NCBI RefSeq assembly: GCF_037040815.1
Contig: NZ_CP146232.1
Coordinates: forward strand, 5,116,001-5,180,000
From: Pararoseomonas sp. SCSIO 73927
GTDB taxonomy: Bacteria > Pseudomonadota > Alphaproteobacteria > Acetobacterales > Acetobacteraceae
Direction: 5' to 3'
DNA: 64,000 nucleotides
Both the position numbers and the translations under genes were made by a program. The notes beneath the pieces are model-generated. The model saw nothing but the letters and a program-made list of their open reading frames with translations, did not search any database and was not told where the DNA came from. Below, one piece after another: positions 53,855 to 63,227 of the stretch (the first letter of the stretch is position 1; each line of letters opens with the position of its first letter).

Positions 53855-56299
53855 ATGACCCGAATCTTCGGTTGCCTGACCGAGCGCCACGATCCGCTGA
53901 CCGTCGCCATCGCCGCGGCGATCTGCCTCGCGGCCGCCCTCGCCGCCGCGCTGCTGCCCCAGGCAGGCAACCAGGCGCGCGACCGTGCGCGGCGGCAGGC
54001 GCGCGGCCGCGCGGGGTTGGGCGGGGCGTGGGTCCGCCCGGCCCTGGCCGGCGCCACCCTCGGAGGCGGCGCCTGGTCCACGCATTTCCTGGCGCTTCTC
54101 GCCTATGATTCGGGACTGCCGACCACCTACGACCCCGGTTCGACGGTTCTCTCGGCGTTGGTGGCCTCGCTGGGCGGCGCGGCGGGGTTCCTGATCTGGT
54201 CCAGGGCGGCGGCGGGCGCCTGGCTGCGGCCGCTCGGCGGCGCGGTGGCCGGGCTCTCGGTCGCGGCCATGCACTATCTCGGCATGGCGGCGCTGCAGCT
54301 GCCCGGGCGCGTCACCCACGAGCCGTGGCTGGCCGCCGTTTCCGTGCTGCTCGCCGCCGGGCTGGCGGCCCTGGCGCTGGACGTGCTGCGGCCCGATGTG
54401 CTGCGACCCAATTTGCTTCGGCCGGGGGCGGCCCTGGCCCGGCGCCTGGGGGCGGCGGGGCTGCTGCTCCTCTCCGTCGTCTCGCTGCACTTCACCGGGA
54501 TGGGGGCGGTGGAGGTGTGGCCGGACCCGCTGGCCGCCGCGGCGGGGGCCGGGATGCCGCGGCCGCTGCTCGCGGCCATCGTCGTCACCGGCACGGCCGG
54601 GGTTCTGGCGGCGGGGCTGGCGGTGCTGGCGATCGAGGCGCGGCTGGGCGCGGCGGCGGAGATGGCGGAGGCGGAGCGGCTGCGGCACCTGGCCGACGCC
54701 GCCTTCGAGGCGCTGGCCGTGGTGGACGAGGCCGGGCGGATCACCGATTCGAGCAGCCGCCTGGGCGCCCTGACCGGGCTGCCGCGGGAGGCGATGCTGG
54801 GTGCCGAGTTCACCGCGCTGCTGCGGGAGGAGGACCGGGCACATGCCTGGGAGATGCCGCAGGTGGTGCTGGCCAGCGGCGTGCCGGTGGAGCTGCACCG
54901 GCGCGCGATGGAGACGGGCGGCGGGCCGCGCACGGTGGTCGCGCTGCGGGACCTGCGGGAGCGGCTGGAATCCGAGAGCCGCATCCGGCACCTGGCGCAC
55001 CACGACACGCTCACGGGCCTGGGCAACCGGGCGCAGATGATGCAGCGGCTGGAGGAGGAGCGGTCCCGCGCCGACCGGACCGGGGCGGCCTTCGCGCTGC
55101 TCTACCTGGACCTGGACCGCTTCAAGCCGGTGAACGACGTGCACGGCCACGCCGCCGGCGACCGGCTGCTGCAGCAGGTGGCGGACCGGCTGCGGGATTC
55201 CGTGCGCCCCACGGATCTCTGCGCCCGGCTGGGCGGGGACGAGTTCGTGGTGATCCAGTCCGCGGCGGGGCTGCCGGAGGCGGCGCAGGGGCTGGCGGAG
55301 CGGCTGGCTGCGCGGCTCTCCGAGCCCTTCGACCTGGGGGATGCGGAGGCGAGCATCTCTTCCTCCATCGGCATCGCGCTCTATCCTACAGATGCCGGGA
55401 GCAGCGGGGAGCTGCTGCGGGCGGCAGATGTCGCGCTGTACCGGGTGAAGGAGGGCGGGCGGGGCAGCTTCGCCTTCTTCCAGGCGGAGATGGACCGCGA
55501 CCTGCGGCGCCGCCGCGCGCTGGAGCGCGAGGTGCGGCTGGCGCCGGCGCGCGGTCAGCTCTCCCTGGCCTGGCAGCCGCAGGCGGAGACGGGGACGGGC
55601 GAGATCACCGGCTTCGAGGTGCTGCTGCGCTGGAACCACCCGGAACGCGGGAGCGTGCCGCCGGACGTATTCATTCCCGTGGCGGAGGCGTCCGGCGCGA
55701 TCATCCCGATCGGGCACTGGGTGCTGCGGGCCGCCTGCGAGGAGGCGGCGAGCTGGCCGCGGCCGCTGCGGGTGGCGGTGAACGTCTCCGCGCTGCAGGT
55801 GCAGCAGCCGGACTTCCCGGCGCAGGTGGCGCGCGTGCTGGAGGAGACGGGGCTGGATGCCGGGCGGCTGGAGCTGGAGATCACGGAGACGCTGCTGATC
55901 AGCGACACGGAGCGGGCACTGGGGACGCTGCGGGCCCTAAAGGAGCTGGGGCTGCGCCTCTCCCTGGATGATTTCGGGACGGGCTACTCGTCGCTGGGGA
56001 CGCTGCGGGCCTTTCCCTTCGACAAGCTGAAGATCGACCGCAGCTTCGTGCGGCACATGACGGAGGACGGGCCTTCCGGCGGCATGGTTCACGCCATTCT
56101 CGGGTTGAGCCGGGCGATGGAGCTGCCGGTGGTAGCGGAGGGGGTGGAAACGGAGGCGCAGCGCGCCCTGCTGGGCGCGGCGCTCTGCGAGGAGGTGCAG
56201 GGCTACCTGATTGGCCGGCCCCAGCCGATCGAGGCCTTCGACGAGCTGGTGGGACGCGGCCCTGCCACCGCCCAGGTGGTTGACCGGGGGGCCGCCTAG
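53855..56299 (+). CDS. MHYT-PAS-GGDEF-EAL cyclic-di-GMP protein
   Basis: An 814-residue membrane protein. The first 250 residues form an MHYT sensor with about seven helices and the repeats STHFLALL, AMHYLGMAAL (139) and SLHFTGMGAV. A PAS-like region follows (about 275-370), then GGDEF with intact GGDEF at 460-464 and EAL with EVL at 588-590 and DDFGTGYSS. Both c-di-GMP synthesis and hydrolysis look possible. MHYT domains are proposed to bind copper and sense O2, CO or NO. Its end overlaps the convergent kinase gene by four bases. Confidence 0.93.
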   Translation: MTRIFGCLTERHDPLTVAIAAAICLAAALAAALLPQAGNQARDRARRQARGRAGLGGAWVRPALAGATLGGGAWSTHFLALLAYDSGLPTTYDPGSTVLSALVASLGGAAGFLIWSRAAAGAWLRPLGGAVAGLSVAAMHYLGMAALQLPGRVTHEPWLAAVSVLLAAGLAALALDVLRPDVLRPNLLRPGAALARRLGAAGLLLLSVVSLHFTGMGAVEVWPDPLAAAAGAGMPRPLLAAIVVTGTAGVLAAGLAVLAIEARLGAAAEMAEAERLRHLADAAFEALAVVDEAGRITDSSSRLGALTGLPREAMLGAEFTALLREEDRAHAWEMPQVVLASGVPVELHRRAMETGGGPRTVVALRDLRERLESESRIRHLAHHDTLTGLGNRAQMMQRLEEERSRADRTGAAFALLYLDLDRFKPVNDVHGHAAGDRLLQQVADRLRDSVRPTDLCARLGGDEFVVIQSAAGLPEAAQGLAERLAARLSEPFDLGDAEASISSSIGIALYPTDAGSSGELLRAADVALYRVKEGGRGSFAFFQAEMDRDLRRRRALEREVRLAPARGQLSLAWQPQAETGTGEITGFEVLLRWNHPERGSVPPDVFIPVAEASGAIIPIGHWVLRAACEEAASWPRPLRVAVNVSALQVQQPDFPAQVARVLEETGLDAGRLELEITETLLISDTERALGTLRALKELGLRLSLDDFGTGYSSLGTLRAFPFDKLKIDRSFVRHMTEDGPSGGMVHAILGLSRAMELPVVAEGVETEAQRALLGAALCEEVQGYLIGRPQPIEAFDELVGRGPATAQVVDRGAA

Positions 56300-57666
56300 G
56301 CGGCCGTCTCGGGCACCCCGGCCTCGCGCAGGGTGGCGGACTGGCGCGCGGCCAGGTCCTCCTCGCGGTAGTCGTCCACCAGCTCGTGGAAGAGCTGGTG
56401 CCAGTTCATCTCGGCGCGCAGGCGGAGGAAGACGCTGCCGAGGCCGACGGCGGCACGGTCCATGAGGACGAACTCGCGCGGGGGACGGACGCCGCCGACG
56501 CGCTTGAGGCCGGCATGGACCTCCTCCGCGACCTTGCGGCCGTATTGCGGGTCGTTCGTCTCCTGCACGGGGCGGACGCGGTCCTCCAGCAGGGGCTCGT
56601 AGAGGAAGCGGGCCCAGCGGAGGAGGACCTCCATCGTCTCGCGCTTCAGGTCCTTGAAGCCCCAGAGCTCGAAGGCGTGGGCGGCCTTGTCGTTGTCGGA
56701 GTCGCGCACCGCCTCGTAGAGGGTCAGCGTTCCCGTGATGAAGCGGGGCGGGAAGACGCGGATCGCGCCGAAGTCCAGCAGGTTGATGCCGCCGTCGCCG
56801 TGCTCGGTTCCCGGCGGGCGGACCTGGTAATTCCCGAGGTGCGGGTCGCCGTGGATGATGCCGTAGCGGTAGAGCGGCACGTACCAGGCCTTGAACAGCG
56901 CCTTCGCGTAGGCGTTGCGCTCCTCCAGCGAGGGCTCCTCGGAGAGGCGGGTGAGGATGGAGCGGCCGTCCAGCCAGCTCATCGTCAGGAGGCGCTTGGT
57001 GGTGAGGGACTGCACGGGCGTGGGCACGTGGACCAGAGGCTCGTCGCGCAGCATGAGGCCGTAGGCGCGCATCTGCGCGGCCTCGCGCTCGTAGTCCAGC
57101 TCCTCGCGCAGGCGCTCGCTCAGCTCGTCATAGACGTCGTCGTGCTGGATGGTGTTGTCCATGCGGGCGTAGAGGCCCATGGCGAGGCGGAGCTGCTTCA
57201 GGTCCGCCTCCACCACGCTCGGCATGTCCGGGTATTGCAGCTTGCAGGCGACGAGCGTGCCGTCCTTCAGGGTGGCGCGGTGGACCTGCCCGAGGGAGGC
57301 GGCGGCGGCGGCCTCGCGGCCGAAGTCGCGGAAGTTGCTCTCCCAGGCCGGGCCGAGCTCCGTGCCCATGCGGCGGCGGACGAAGGCCCAGCCCATGGGG
57401 GGCGCGTTCGCCTGGAGGGAGGCGAGCTGCTGGGCGTACTCCTCCGGCAGGGCGTTCGGCACGGTGGAGAGAAACTGCGCCACCTTCATCAGCGGGCCCT
57501 TGAGGCCGCCGAGGATGAACTTCAGGTCCTCGGCGTGCGCCGCCTTGTCGGTCTTGATGCCGAGGAAGCGCTCCCCCGCCACGCGGGCGGCGATGCCGCC
57601 GACGGCGCCAGAGGTGCGGGCCATGCGGCGGATCTCGCCGAAGAAGGTGTTCTCGCGATCAGCCAT
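56296..57666 (-). CDS. ABC1/UbiB-family atypical kinase
   Basis: A 456-residue ADCK/AarF-like protein. It has the KxGQ-type element as LKGPLMKVAQFLS, the Ala-rich loop REAAAAASLGQVHRATLKDG, the lysine in VACKLQYP, the HGDPHLGNY catalytic loop and the metal-binding DFG in NLLDFGAIR. Unlike UbiB it has no C-terminal membrane helices. The family supports ubiquinone or lipid metabolism, mostly through ATPase activity. It is followed after 12 bases upstream on the same strand by pepF, so they are probably co-transcribed. Confidence 0.93.
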   Translation of the reverse strand: MADRENTFFGEIRRMARTSGAVGGIAARVAGERFLGIKTDKAAHAEDLKFILGGLKGPLMKVAQFLSTVPNALPEEYAQQLASLQANAPPMGWAFVRRRMGTELGPAWESNFRDFGREAAAAASLGQVHRATLKDGTLVACKLQYPDMPSVVEADLKQLRLAMGLYARMDNTIQHDDVYDELSERLREELDYEREAAQMRAYGLMLRDEPLVHVPTPVQSLTTKRLLTMSWLDGRSILTRLSEEPSLEERNAYAKALFKAWYVPLYRYGIIHGDPHLGNYQVRPPGTEHGDGGINLLDFGAIRVFPPRFITGTLTLYEAVRDSDNDKAAHAFELWGFKDLKRETMEVLLRWARFLYEPLLEDRVRPVQETNDPQYGRKVAEEVHAGLKRVGGVRPPREFVLMDRAAVGLGSVFLRLRAEMNWHQLFHELVDDYREEDLAARQSATLREAGVPETAA

Positions 57667-57678
57667 CCGCCCCGATCC

Positions 57679-59529
57679 TCAATTCGCGTCCAACTCGTCG
57701 ATGAAGCCGGCGATCACGTCCAGGCCGCGCTTCCAGAAGCGGGGATCGGAGGCGTCGAGGCCGAAGGGGGCCAGCAGCTCCTTGTGGCGCAGCGTGCCGC
57801 CGGCGCGCAGCAGGTCGAGGTACTTCGCCGCGAAGTCCGGCACGGAGCCGTCCTGGTACACGCCGTAGAGGGCGTTCACCAGGCAGTCCCCGAAGGCGTA
57901 GGCGTAGACGTAGAAGGGCGTGTGCACGAAGTGCGGCACGTAGGACCAGTAGACGCCGTAATCCCCGGTGAAGTCGAAGGCGGGGCCCAGGCTTTCCGCC
58001 TGCACGCGCATCCAGAGGTTCGCGATCTCCTCCGACGACAGCTCGCCCTTGCCGCGGGCGTCGTGCAGCAGGGTCTCGAAGCGGTAGAAGGCGATCTGGC
58101 GGACCACCGTGTTCAGCATGTCCTCCACCTTAGAGGCGAGCATGAGGCGACGGCGGGCGGGATCCGTCTCCGCGTCCAGCATGGCGCGGAAGGTGAGCAT
58201 CTCGCCGAAGACGCTCGCGGTCTCCGCCAGCGTGAGCGGCGTGCCGGACATGAGGTAGCCCTGGCCGGCAGCGAGGCGCTGGTGGACGCCGTGGCCGAGC
58301 TCGTGCGCGAGCGTCATCACGTCGCGCGTCTTCCCGTGGTAGTTCAGCAGCAGGTAGGGATGGGCCGAGGGCACGGTGGGGTGGGCGAAGGCGCCGCTGG
58401 CCTTGCCCGGGCGCAGGGCGGCGTCGATCCAGGGCTTGTCGAAGAAGTCGCGGCCGAGCGCCGAGAGCTCCGGGCTGAAGGCGGCGTAGGCGGTGAGGAC
58501 CTGCTCCTGCGCCGCCTCCCAGGAGATGCTGCGGTCCACGTCGCCGGGCAGCGGCGCGTTGCGGTCCCAGTGCTTCAGCTTGTCCAGCCCGAGCCAGCGG
58601 GCCTTCATCGCGTAGTAGCGGTGCGACAGGCGCGGGTAGCTCTCCACCACGGCGGAGACGAGGGCGTCCACCACCTCGTCCTCCACCATGTTGGCGCGGT
58701 TGCGGGAGGTGCCGGGGCGCGGGTAGCTGCGCCAGCCGTCGATGATCTCCTTGTCCTTCGCCAGGGTGTTGGTGATGAGGGAGAAGAGCCGGATGTTGTC
58801 GCCGAAGGCCTTCGAGACACCGGTGGCCGCTGCTTCCCGCACGGCGCGGTTGCCGTCGGAGAGGAGGTTCAGCGCCGCCGAGACGGTCAGCTCCTCGGTC
58901 CGGCCATCCCGTGTCACGGGCACGCGCATATGGGCCACCGTCTCGTCGAAGAGGCGGTTCCAGGCGGAGCGGCCGGTGACCTCCTTCTCGTGCAGCAGCT
59001 TCTCCACCTCGTCGGAGAGCTGGTGCGGACGGAAGACGCGAAGGTCGCGCAGCCAGGGGCGCCAGCGGGCGAGGGCCGCGGAGCCGGCGATGCGGCCCTC
59101 CAGCAGCGAATCGTCCAGCCGGTTCAGCTCGAGCGTGAGGAAGAGGAGGTGGCTGCCGATGCCGGTCACCCGCTCCTGCATGGTCTGGTAGAAGCGGCCG
59201 TTCTCCGCGTTCTGGGCGTCGCCGCTGAAGAGGAGCTGCGCGTAGGACATCACGCGGCCGATGATCTCCTCGATCCGCTCGTACTCGCGGAGCGCGGCGG
59301 CCAGCGCGTCGCCGGAGAGGGAGGCGAGGCGGCCGGCATGGGCTGCCTCGAAGACTTGGGCGGCGCGCTCCGCGGCGTCCAGGTCGGCCAGCAGGGCGGG
59401 GTCGTCGGGGCGGGCGTAGAGGTCCCGCAGATCCCATTCCGGCAGGCGCTCCCCGGCCGGGATGGCGCCGATCCGGGCCTCGGTGTCGCGGGCGAGGTCC
59501 TGGAGTGGCGCGGGAGATCTGGCATTCAT
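57679..59529 (-). CDS. pepF: oligoendopeptidase F (M3B metallopeptidase)
   Basis: A 616-residue M3 peptidase, complete. The zinc site HELGH is at 409-413 in TLAHELGHGVHQRLA, with the third ligand in LAETASVFGEML. YWSYVPHFVHTPFYVYAYAFG is the conserved substrate-binding stretch near the C-terminus. It degrades peptides of about 7-17 residues in the cytoplasm. ATG 59529 is chosen because upstream sequence in this frame lacks family similarity. It lies upstream of the ABC1 kinase gene in the same transcript. Confidence 0.95.
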   Translation of the reverse strand: MNARSPAPLQDLARDTEARIGAIPAGERLPEWDLRDLYARPDDPALLADLDAAERAAQVFEAAHAGRLASLSGDALAAALREYERIEEIIGRVMSYAQLLFSGDAQNAENGRFYQTMQERVTGIGSHLLFLTLELNRLDDSLLEGRIAGSAALARWRPWLRDLRVFRPHQLSDEVEKLLHEKEVTGRSAWNRLFDETVAHMRVPVTRDGRTEELTVSAALNLLSDGNRAVREAAATGVSKAFGDNIRLFSLITNTLAKDKEIIDGWRSYPRPGTSRNRANMVEDEVVDALVSAVVESYPRLSHRYYAMKARWLGLDKLKHWDRNAPLPGDVDRSISWEAAQEQVLTAYAAFSPELSALGRDFFDKPWIDAALRPGKASGAFAHPTVPSAHPYLLLNYHGKTRDVMTLAHELGHGVHQRLAAGQGYLMSGTPLTLAETASVFGEMLTFRAMLDAETDPARRRLMLASKVEDMLNTVVRQIAFYRFETLLHDARGKGELSSEEIANLWMRVQAESLGPAFDFTGDYGVYWSYVPHFVHTPFYVYAYAFGDCLVNALYGVYQDGSVPDFAAKYLDLLRAGGTLRHKELLAPFGLDASDPRFWKRGLDVIAGFIDELDAN

Positions 59530-59643
59530 GCGGTCGGGACGCCTTGTGGTATCGGGATTCCTCCTCCCGATATAAGCCCGCACAGAGGCGAGCCAAGGGC
59601 GCCCGGGGCCGATGCGCGGGGCAGAACAGGGATGGGGAACGGA

Positions 59644-61389
59644 ATGGATCAGGTCACGGACCACCCGGTGGGCGAGCGCTGGACGAGCCTGCCCGGGATG
59701 ATGCTGGGTCTGGCCGCGCGCAACCCCGACGCTCCGATGATCCGCCACTGGGAGGGGGGCGGCTGGAAGCGGACGCTCTGGCGGGACTTCGCGCTCGCGG
59801 TGGCCAATGTCGCGGCGGGGCTGCGGGCGCGGGGCGTCTCGCCGGGGGACCGCGTGCTGCTGGCGATGGAGAGCCGGCCGGAGTTCCTGATCGCGGACAC
59901 GGCGGTGATGGCGATCGGCGCGGTGATGGTGCCGACCTACGTGACGAACACCGTGGCGGATCACGCCCATGTGCTGCGGGACAGCGGGGCGCGCGCGGCC
60001 ATCGCCGGGCGTGCGCGGCTGGCCGGGCTGCTGCGCGAGGCGGCGGGGGCGGAGCATGGCGGCGCCGGGCTGGACCTGCTGGTGTGCCTGGAGGCGGCGG
60101 AGGGAGCCGTGGCCTGGGCGGAGCTGGCGGCGGCGCCGGGCGACCTGGCGATGCTGGTGGCGGAGGCGGAGCAGATCCCGGAGGGGCGGCTCGCCTGCCT
60201 CATCTACACCTCCGGCACGGGCGGGAAGCCGCGCGGGGTGATGCTGCCGCACCGCGCGATGCTGGCGAACCGGGAGGGGGTGGCGCCCTTCATCCGGCGG
60301 CTCGGGATCTACTGGAAGGGGGAGTGCTACCTCTCCTTCCTGCCGCTCTCCCATGCCTACGAGCACACGGTGGGGGGGTTCCTGCTGCCCTCCTGCGGGC
60401 TGGAGATCGTGTTCTCGCGCGGGGCGGACCGGCTGGCGAACGAGTTCCGGGAGATCGAGCCGGCGCTCGTCACGGCCGTGCCGAGGCTCTTCGAGGTGCT
60501 ACGGGGGCGCATCCTGGCGGGGCTGGAGAAGGAGAAGCCCTGGAAGCGGCGGCTCTTCGAGCGCGCGCTGGCGCTGGGGCTGCGGCGGCTGGACGGGCCG
60601 CCGCTGGGGCTTCTGGCGCGGGTTGAGGACGCGGTGCTGGACCGGCTGGTGCGGAATCCCATCCGGGCGCGGTTCGGGGGGCGGCTCTGCGCGCTGGTCT
60701 CCGGCGGGGCGCGGCTGGATCCGGACCTGTCGGGCTTCTTCCTCGCGCTCGGGGTGACGGTGCTGCAGGGCTATGGGCAGACGGAGGCGGGGCCGGTGGT
60801 GGCCGTGAACCTGCCCTGGGACAATCACCGCCGCACGGTGGGGCGGCCCGTGGAGGGGGTGGAGACACGGATCGCCGAGGATGGGGAGCTGCTGATCCGC
60901 GGGAAGCTGGTGATGGACGGCTACTGGGGCGACGCCGAGGCGACGGGCCGCGCCCTCTCCGTGCCGCCCGGTGAAGAGCAGGGCGAGGAGCGGCCCTGGC
61001 TGCACACGGGCGACGTGGGCGCGATCGACGGGGATGGGCGGCTGACCATCACCGACCGCAAGAAGGACTTCATCAAGACGCTCGGCGGCGACATGGTGAG
61101 CCCGGCGCGGATCGAGACGCTGCTGATGGCGGAGCCGGAGATCGCCCAGGCCGTGGTGGCGGGCGAGGGCCGGCCGGGGATCGTGGCGCTGATTGTGCCG
61201 GCGGAGGGCGCATCGCCGGACAAGGCGGTGCAGCGGATCAACGGCAAGCTCTCCTCGCTGGAGCGGGTGCGCAAGTGGAAGGCGGTGGACGCCTTCACGC
61301 TCGAGAACGGGCTTCTCACCCCCACCATGAAGGTGAAGCGCAAGGCCGTGCTGGAGCGGCACGCGGGGACGGTGGAGGAGCTCTACTGA
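59644..61389 (+). CDS. long-chain acyl-CoA synthetase-like AMP-binding enzyme
   Basis: A 581-residue ANL-family ligase. It has LIYTSGTGGKPRGVMLPHRAML (AMP-binding P-loop), FLPLSHAYEHTVGG, VLQGYGQTEAGPVVAVN, LHTGDVGAIDGDGRLTITDRKKDFIKTLGG and the C-terminal Lys region KVKRKAVLERH. This is the FadD/long-chain (AMP-forming) group that activates fatty acids to CoA esters. GGGGA at 59634-59638 supports ATG 59644; ATG 59632 is an alternative. It is divergent from pepF. Confidence 0.93.
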   Translation: MDQVTDHPVGERWTSLPGMMLGLAARNPDAPMIRHWEGGGWKRTLWRDFALAVANVAAGLRARGVSPGDRVLLAMESRPEFLIADTAVMAIGAVMVPTYVTNTVADHAHVLRDSGARAAIAGRARLAGLLREAAGAEHGGAGLDLLVCLEAAEGAVAWAELAAAPGDLAMLVAEAEQIPEGRLACLIYTSGTGGKPRGVMLPHRAMLANREGVAPFIRRLGIYWKGECYLSFLPLSHAYEHTVGGFLLPSCGLEIVFSRGADRLANEFREIEPALVTAVPRLFEVLRGRILAGLEKEKPWKRRLFERALALGLRRLDGPPLGLLARVEDAVLDRLVRNPIRARFGGRLCALVSGGARLDPDLSGFFLALGVTVLQGYGQTEAGPVVAVNLPWDNHRRTVGRPVEGVETRIAEDGELLIRGKLVMDGYWGDAEATGRALSVPPGEEQGEERPWLHTGDVGAIDGDGRLTITDRKKDFIKTLGGDMVSPARIETLLMAEPEIAQAVVAGEGRPGIVALIVPAEGASPDKAVQRINGKLSSLERVRKWKAVDAFTLENGLLTPTMKVKRKAVLERHAGTVEELY

Positions 61390-61411
61390 GAGGCGGTCAG
61401 GTGAGCCGGGA

Positions 61412-62536
61412 TCAGGCGGGCTCCACCGCCACGTCCACCGCGTGGCAGGCGTTGTTGGCGTAGCCTTTCGGGTTCCAGGGCGCGTCCAGCGGCTGCGCCC
61501 GGCCCCGCGCGTTCCGCGCGCGGGCGAGGATGCGGCGGCCCCCTGCCCGTTCCGGCACCCAGTCCAGCGCGAAGGGGGCCCAGCCGAAGTCGCCCTCCTG
61601 CGGGCCGAGTACAGCGGGCTTCCAGGTGGCGCCACCGTCGGTGGAGACCTCCACCGACGCGAGCGGGACGTGGCCGGACCAGGCGTGGCCGCGGACCGTG
61701 GTGGAGTGCCCCGCGCGCAGCGCCTCCCCCTCTGCCGGGGAGAGGATGTGGGACTTGACGGGCATGTCCTCGATGACCGCCATCTCCTCCGGCGGCGGCC
61801 ATTCGCCGGGCGCGACGGGGCGGGCGGGGAGGCGATAGTCGTAGCCCGTCATCTTGGCGCCGTCGTGCTCCCGGTCGCGCAGGGTGATGCGGGACAGCCA
61901 CTTCTGCCAGGCGGAGCCGGGGAAGCCGGGCGCCACGATCCGCAGCGGCGCGCCGTGGAGGAAGGTCAGCGGGGCGTCGTTCATGGCGAAGGCGAGCAGC
62001 GTTTCCGACGCCAAGGCCTTCCAGAGCGGCAGGCCGCGGGAGAGGGCATCGCCCGCCCCGTCCAGGGCGCGGTCCGGGCTGAAATGCGCGGTGTAGACGG
62101 CTTCCGGGCGGAGCCCGGCGGCGTGGAGCACGTCGCGCAGGCGCACGCCGGTCCAGCGGGCGCAGCCCACCGCGCCCTCGCCCCAGGGCAGGCCGTCCAC
62201 GGGCTCCGTGAAGCGGTGGCGGGAGTTGCCGGCGCATTCCAGCACGGCCGTCACGCTCACGGTCTCGAAGCGGGCCCGCAGCGCCTCCAGGCCGAGGGAA
62301 AGCGGGCGTTCCACGGCGCCGTCCACGGTCAGCGCCCAGTCCTCCGCGCGCGGCTCCGGCCGGGGCAGCGCGCCGTTGTTGCGGACGAAGAAGCGCTCGA
62401 CGGGCGTGAGCGGGGCGTCCAGCAGCGCCAGCGGCGTCTCCGCGTTCAGCGCCCCGTCCGGGAGGACGGTGAGGCCCTTCTTGCCCGGGCGGAGGAGGGT
62501 CTCGTTCCGCGCCGAGGCGTCCGGGGCTGCGTCCAT
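61412..62536 (-). CDS. sulfite-oxidase-family molybdoenzyme
   Basis: A 374-residue protein with both domains of sulfite oxidase. The molybdopterin domain has RFFVRNNGALP, Cys101 in VLECAGNSRHRF as Mo ligand, WTGVRLRDVL, GAPLRIVAPGFPGSAWQKWL and the Mo-co Ig-like dimerisation domain with VRGHAWSGHVPLASVEVSTDGG. No clear signal peptide or cytochrome b5/c domain is seen, so export and electron acceptor are open. It probably oxidises sulfite or a related oxyanion. Downstream of gapR in the same direction, but separated by an 18-bp repeat array. Confidence 0.92.
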   Translation of the reverse strand: MDAAPDASARNETLLRPGKKGLTVLPDGALNAETPLALLDAPLTPVERFFVRNNGALPRPEPRAEDWALTVDGAVERPLSLGLEALRARFETVSVTAVLECAGNSRHRFTEPVDGLPWGEGAVGCARWTGVRLRDVLHAAGLRPEAVYTAHFSPDRALDGAGDALSRGLPLWKALASETLLAFAMNDAPLTFLHGAPLRIVAPGFPGSAWQKWLSRITLRDREHDGAKMTGYDYRLPARPVAPGEWPPPEEMAVIEDMPVKSHILSPAEGEALRAGHSTTVRGHAWSGHVPLASVEVSTDGGATWKPAVLGPQEGDFGWAPFALDWVPERAGGRRILARARNARGRAQPLDAPWNPKGYANNACHAVDVAVEPA

Positions 62537-62560
62537 GCGGCGGAGCCTATGCGCCCCCCC

Positions 62561-62650
62561 GAGGCTCCGGCAATCCCTGCGGCCCCGGCAATCCCCGAGG
62601 CTCCGGAAATCCCCGAGGCTCCGGCAATCCCTGCGGCTCCGGAAATCCCC
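62561..62650. repeat. five-copy 18-bp tandem repeat
   Basis: Five contiguous 18-bp units (consensus GAGGCTCCGGCAATCCCC) fill exactly 90 bp between gapR and the sulfite oxidase gene. Units 1 and 4 are identical; the others differ at one to four positions. The unit length is a multiple of three, so all frames stay open. It lies in the sulfite oxidase leader. No spacers, so not CRISPR. Confidence 0.95.
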
Positions 62651-62690
62651 CGGCCGCCCGCTTCCGGGGCGGGGGCCGGGGCTCGCCGGA

Positions 62691-63002
62691 TCACATGCCG
62701 AGCGCGCGGCGGTACAGCTCGAGAAGGGTCTCCATCTCCTCCACCTCGGCGGGCTCCTGCTTCCGCTGGCGGATGATCTGGCGGACCACCTTCACGTCGA
62801 AGCCGGCGCTCTTCGCCTCGGCGAAGATGTCCTTGATGTCGTCGGCGAGCGCCTTGCGCTCCTCCTCCAGCCGCTCCACCCGCTCGATGATGGAGCGGAG
62901 CCGGTCCACGGCGATGCCGCCGACATCCGGGTCCGGGTCGGCGGCCTGCCTCGCGCGGCTCGCGGCGGCCTCGTCGTCGATGTCGAAAGGTGCGTCGGAC
63001 AT
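62691..63002 (-). CDS. gapR: GapR (DUF2312) nucleoid-associated protein
   Basis: A 103-residue DUF2312 protein. The conserved domain runs from [34 protein letters not shown] to [31 protein letters not shown]. It forms an elongated helical dimer or tetramer. Caulobacter GapR encircles overtwisted DNA, stimulates topoisomerases and is essential for chromosome dynamics. The acidic N-terminal 27 residues are non-conserved. Its promoter should be in 63003-63227, where I see no other gene. Confidence 0.93.
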   Translation of the reverse strand: MSDAPFDIDDEAAASRARQAADPDPDVGGIAVDRLRSIIERVERLEEERKALADDIKDIFAEAKSAGFDVKVVRQIIRQRKQEPAEVEEMETLLELYRRALGM

Positions 63003-63227
63003 GGCAGCCCCCTTTGCTCCGGTCGTGCTCCGCTCGGGCGGCCGATGGCGGCGGGCGCGCGCGGCGCCCGCCCCCTCCCCTGGCAGCCCCTCAGCCCCCC
63101 TCGGGCGAAGGCGCGGGTCTTACCCCCGCTGGCCCTTCCGCCTCAATGCCTGGATTCGCGATGGGGAACCTTCCGCGAACGGCGTGGCGCCCGTGTCACC
63201 CTTCCATGCCGATCCGTACGCCTTCGC

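Noticed and set aside
56386..61389. A 1667-codon open frame on the plus strand crossing the ABC1 kinase, pepF and acyl-CoA synthetase genes.
   Set aside because: Only its last third is the real acyl-CoA synthetase. The rest is antisense to well-supported genes and stays open because third codon positions are nearly all G/C.
62561..62650. Possible CRISPR array.
   Set aside because: Units are contiguous without spacers and no cas gene is present.
62446..62694. A collagen-like frame on the minus strand (GISGAAGIAGASG repeats) overlapping the gapR stop by GTGA.
   Set aside because: The repeat comes from the 18-bp array, and its tail is an out-of-frame copy of the sulfite oxidase start. No independent support for translation.
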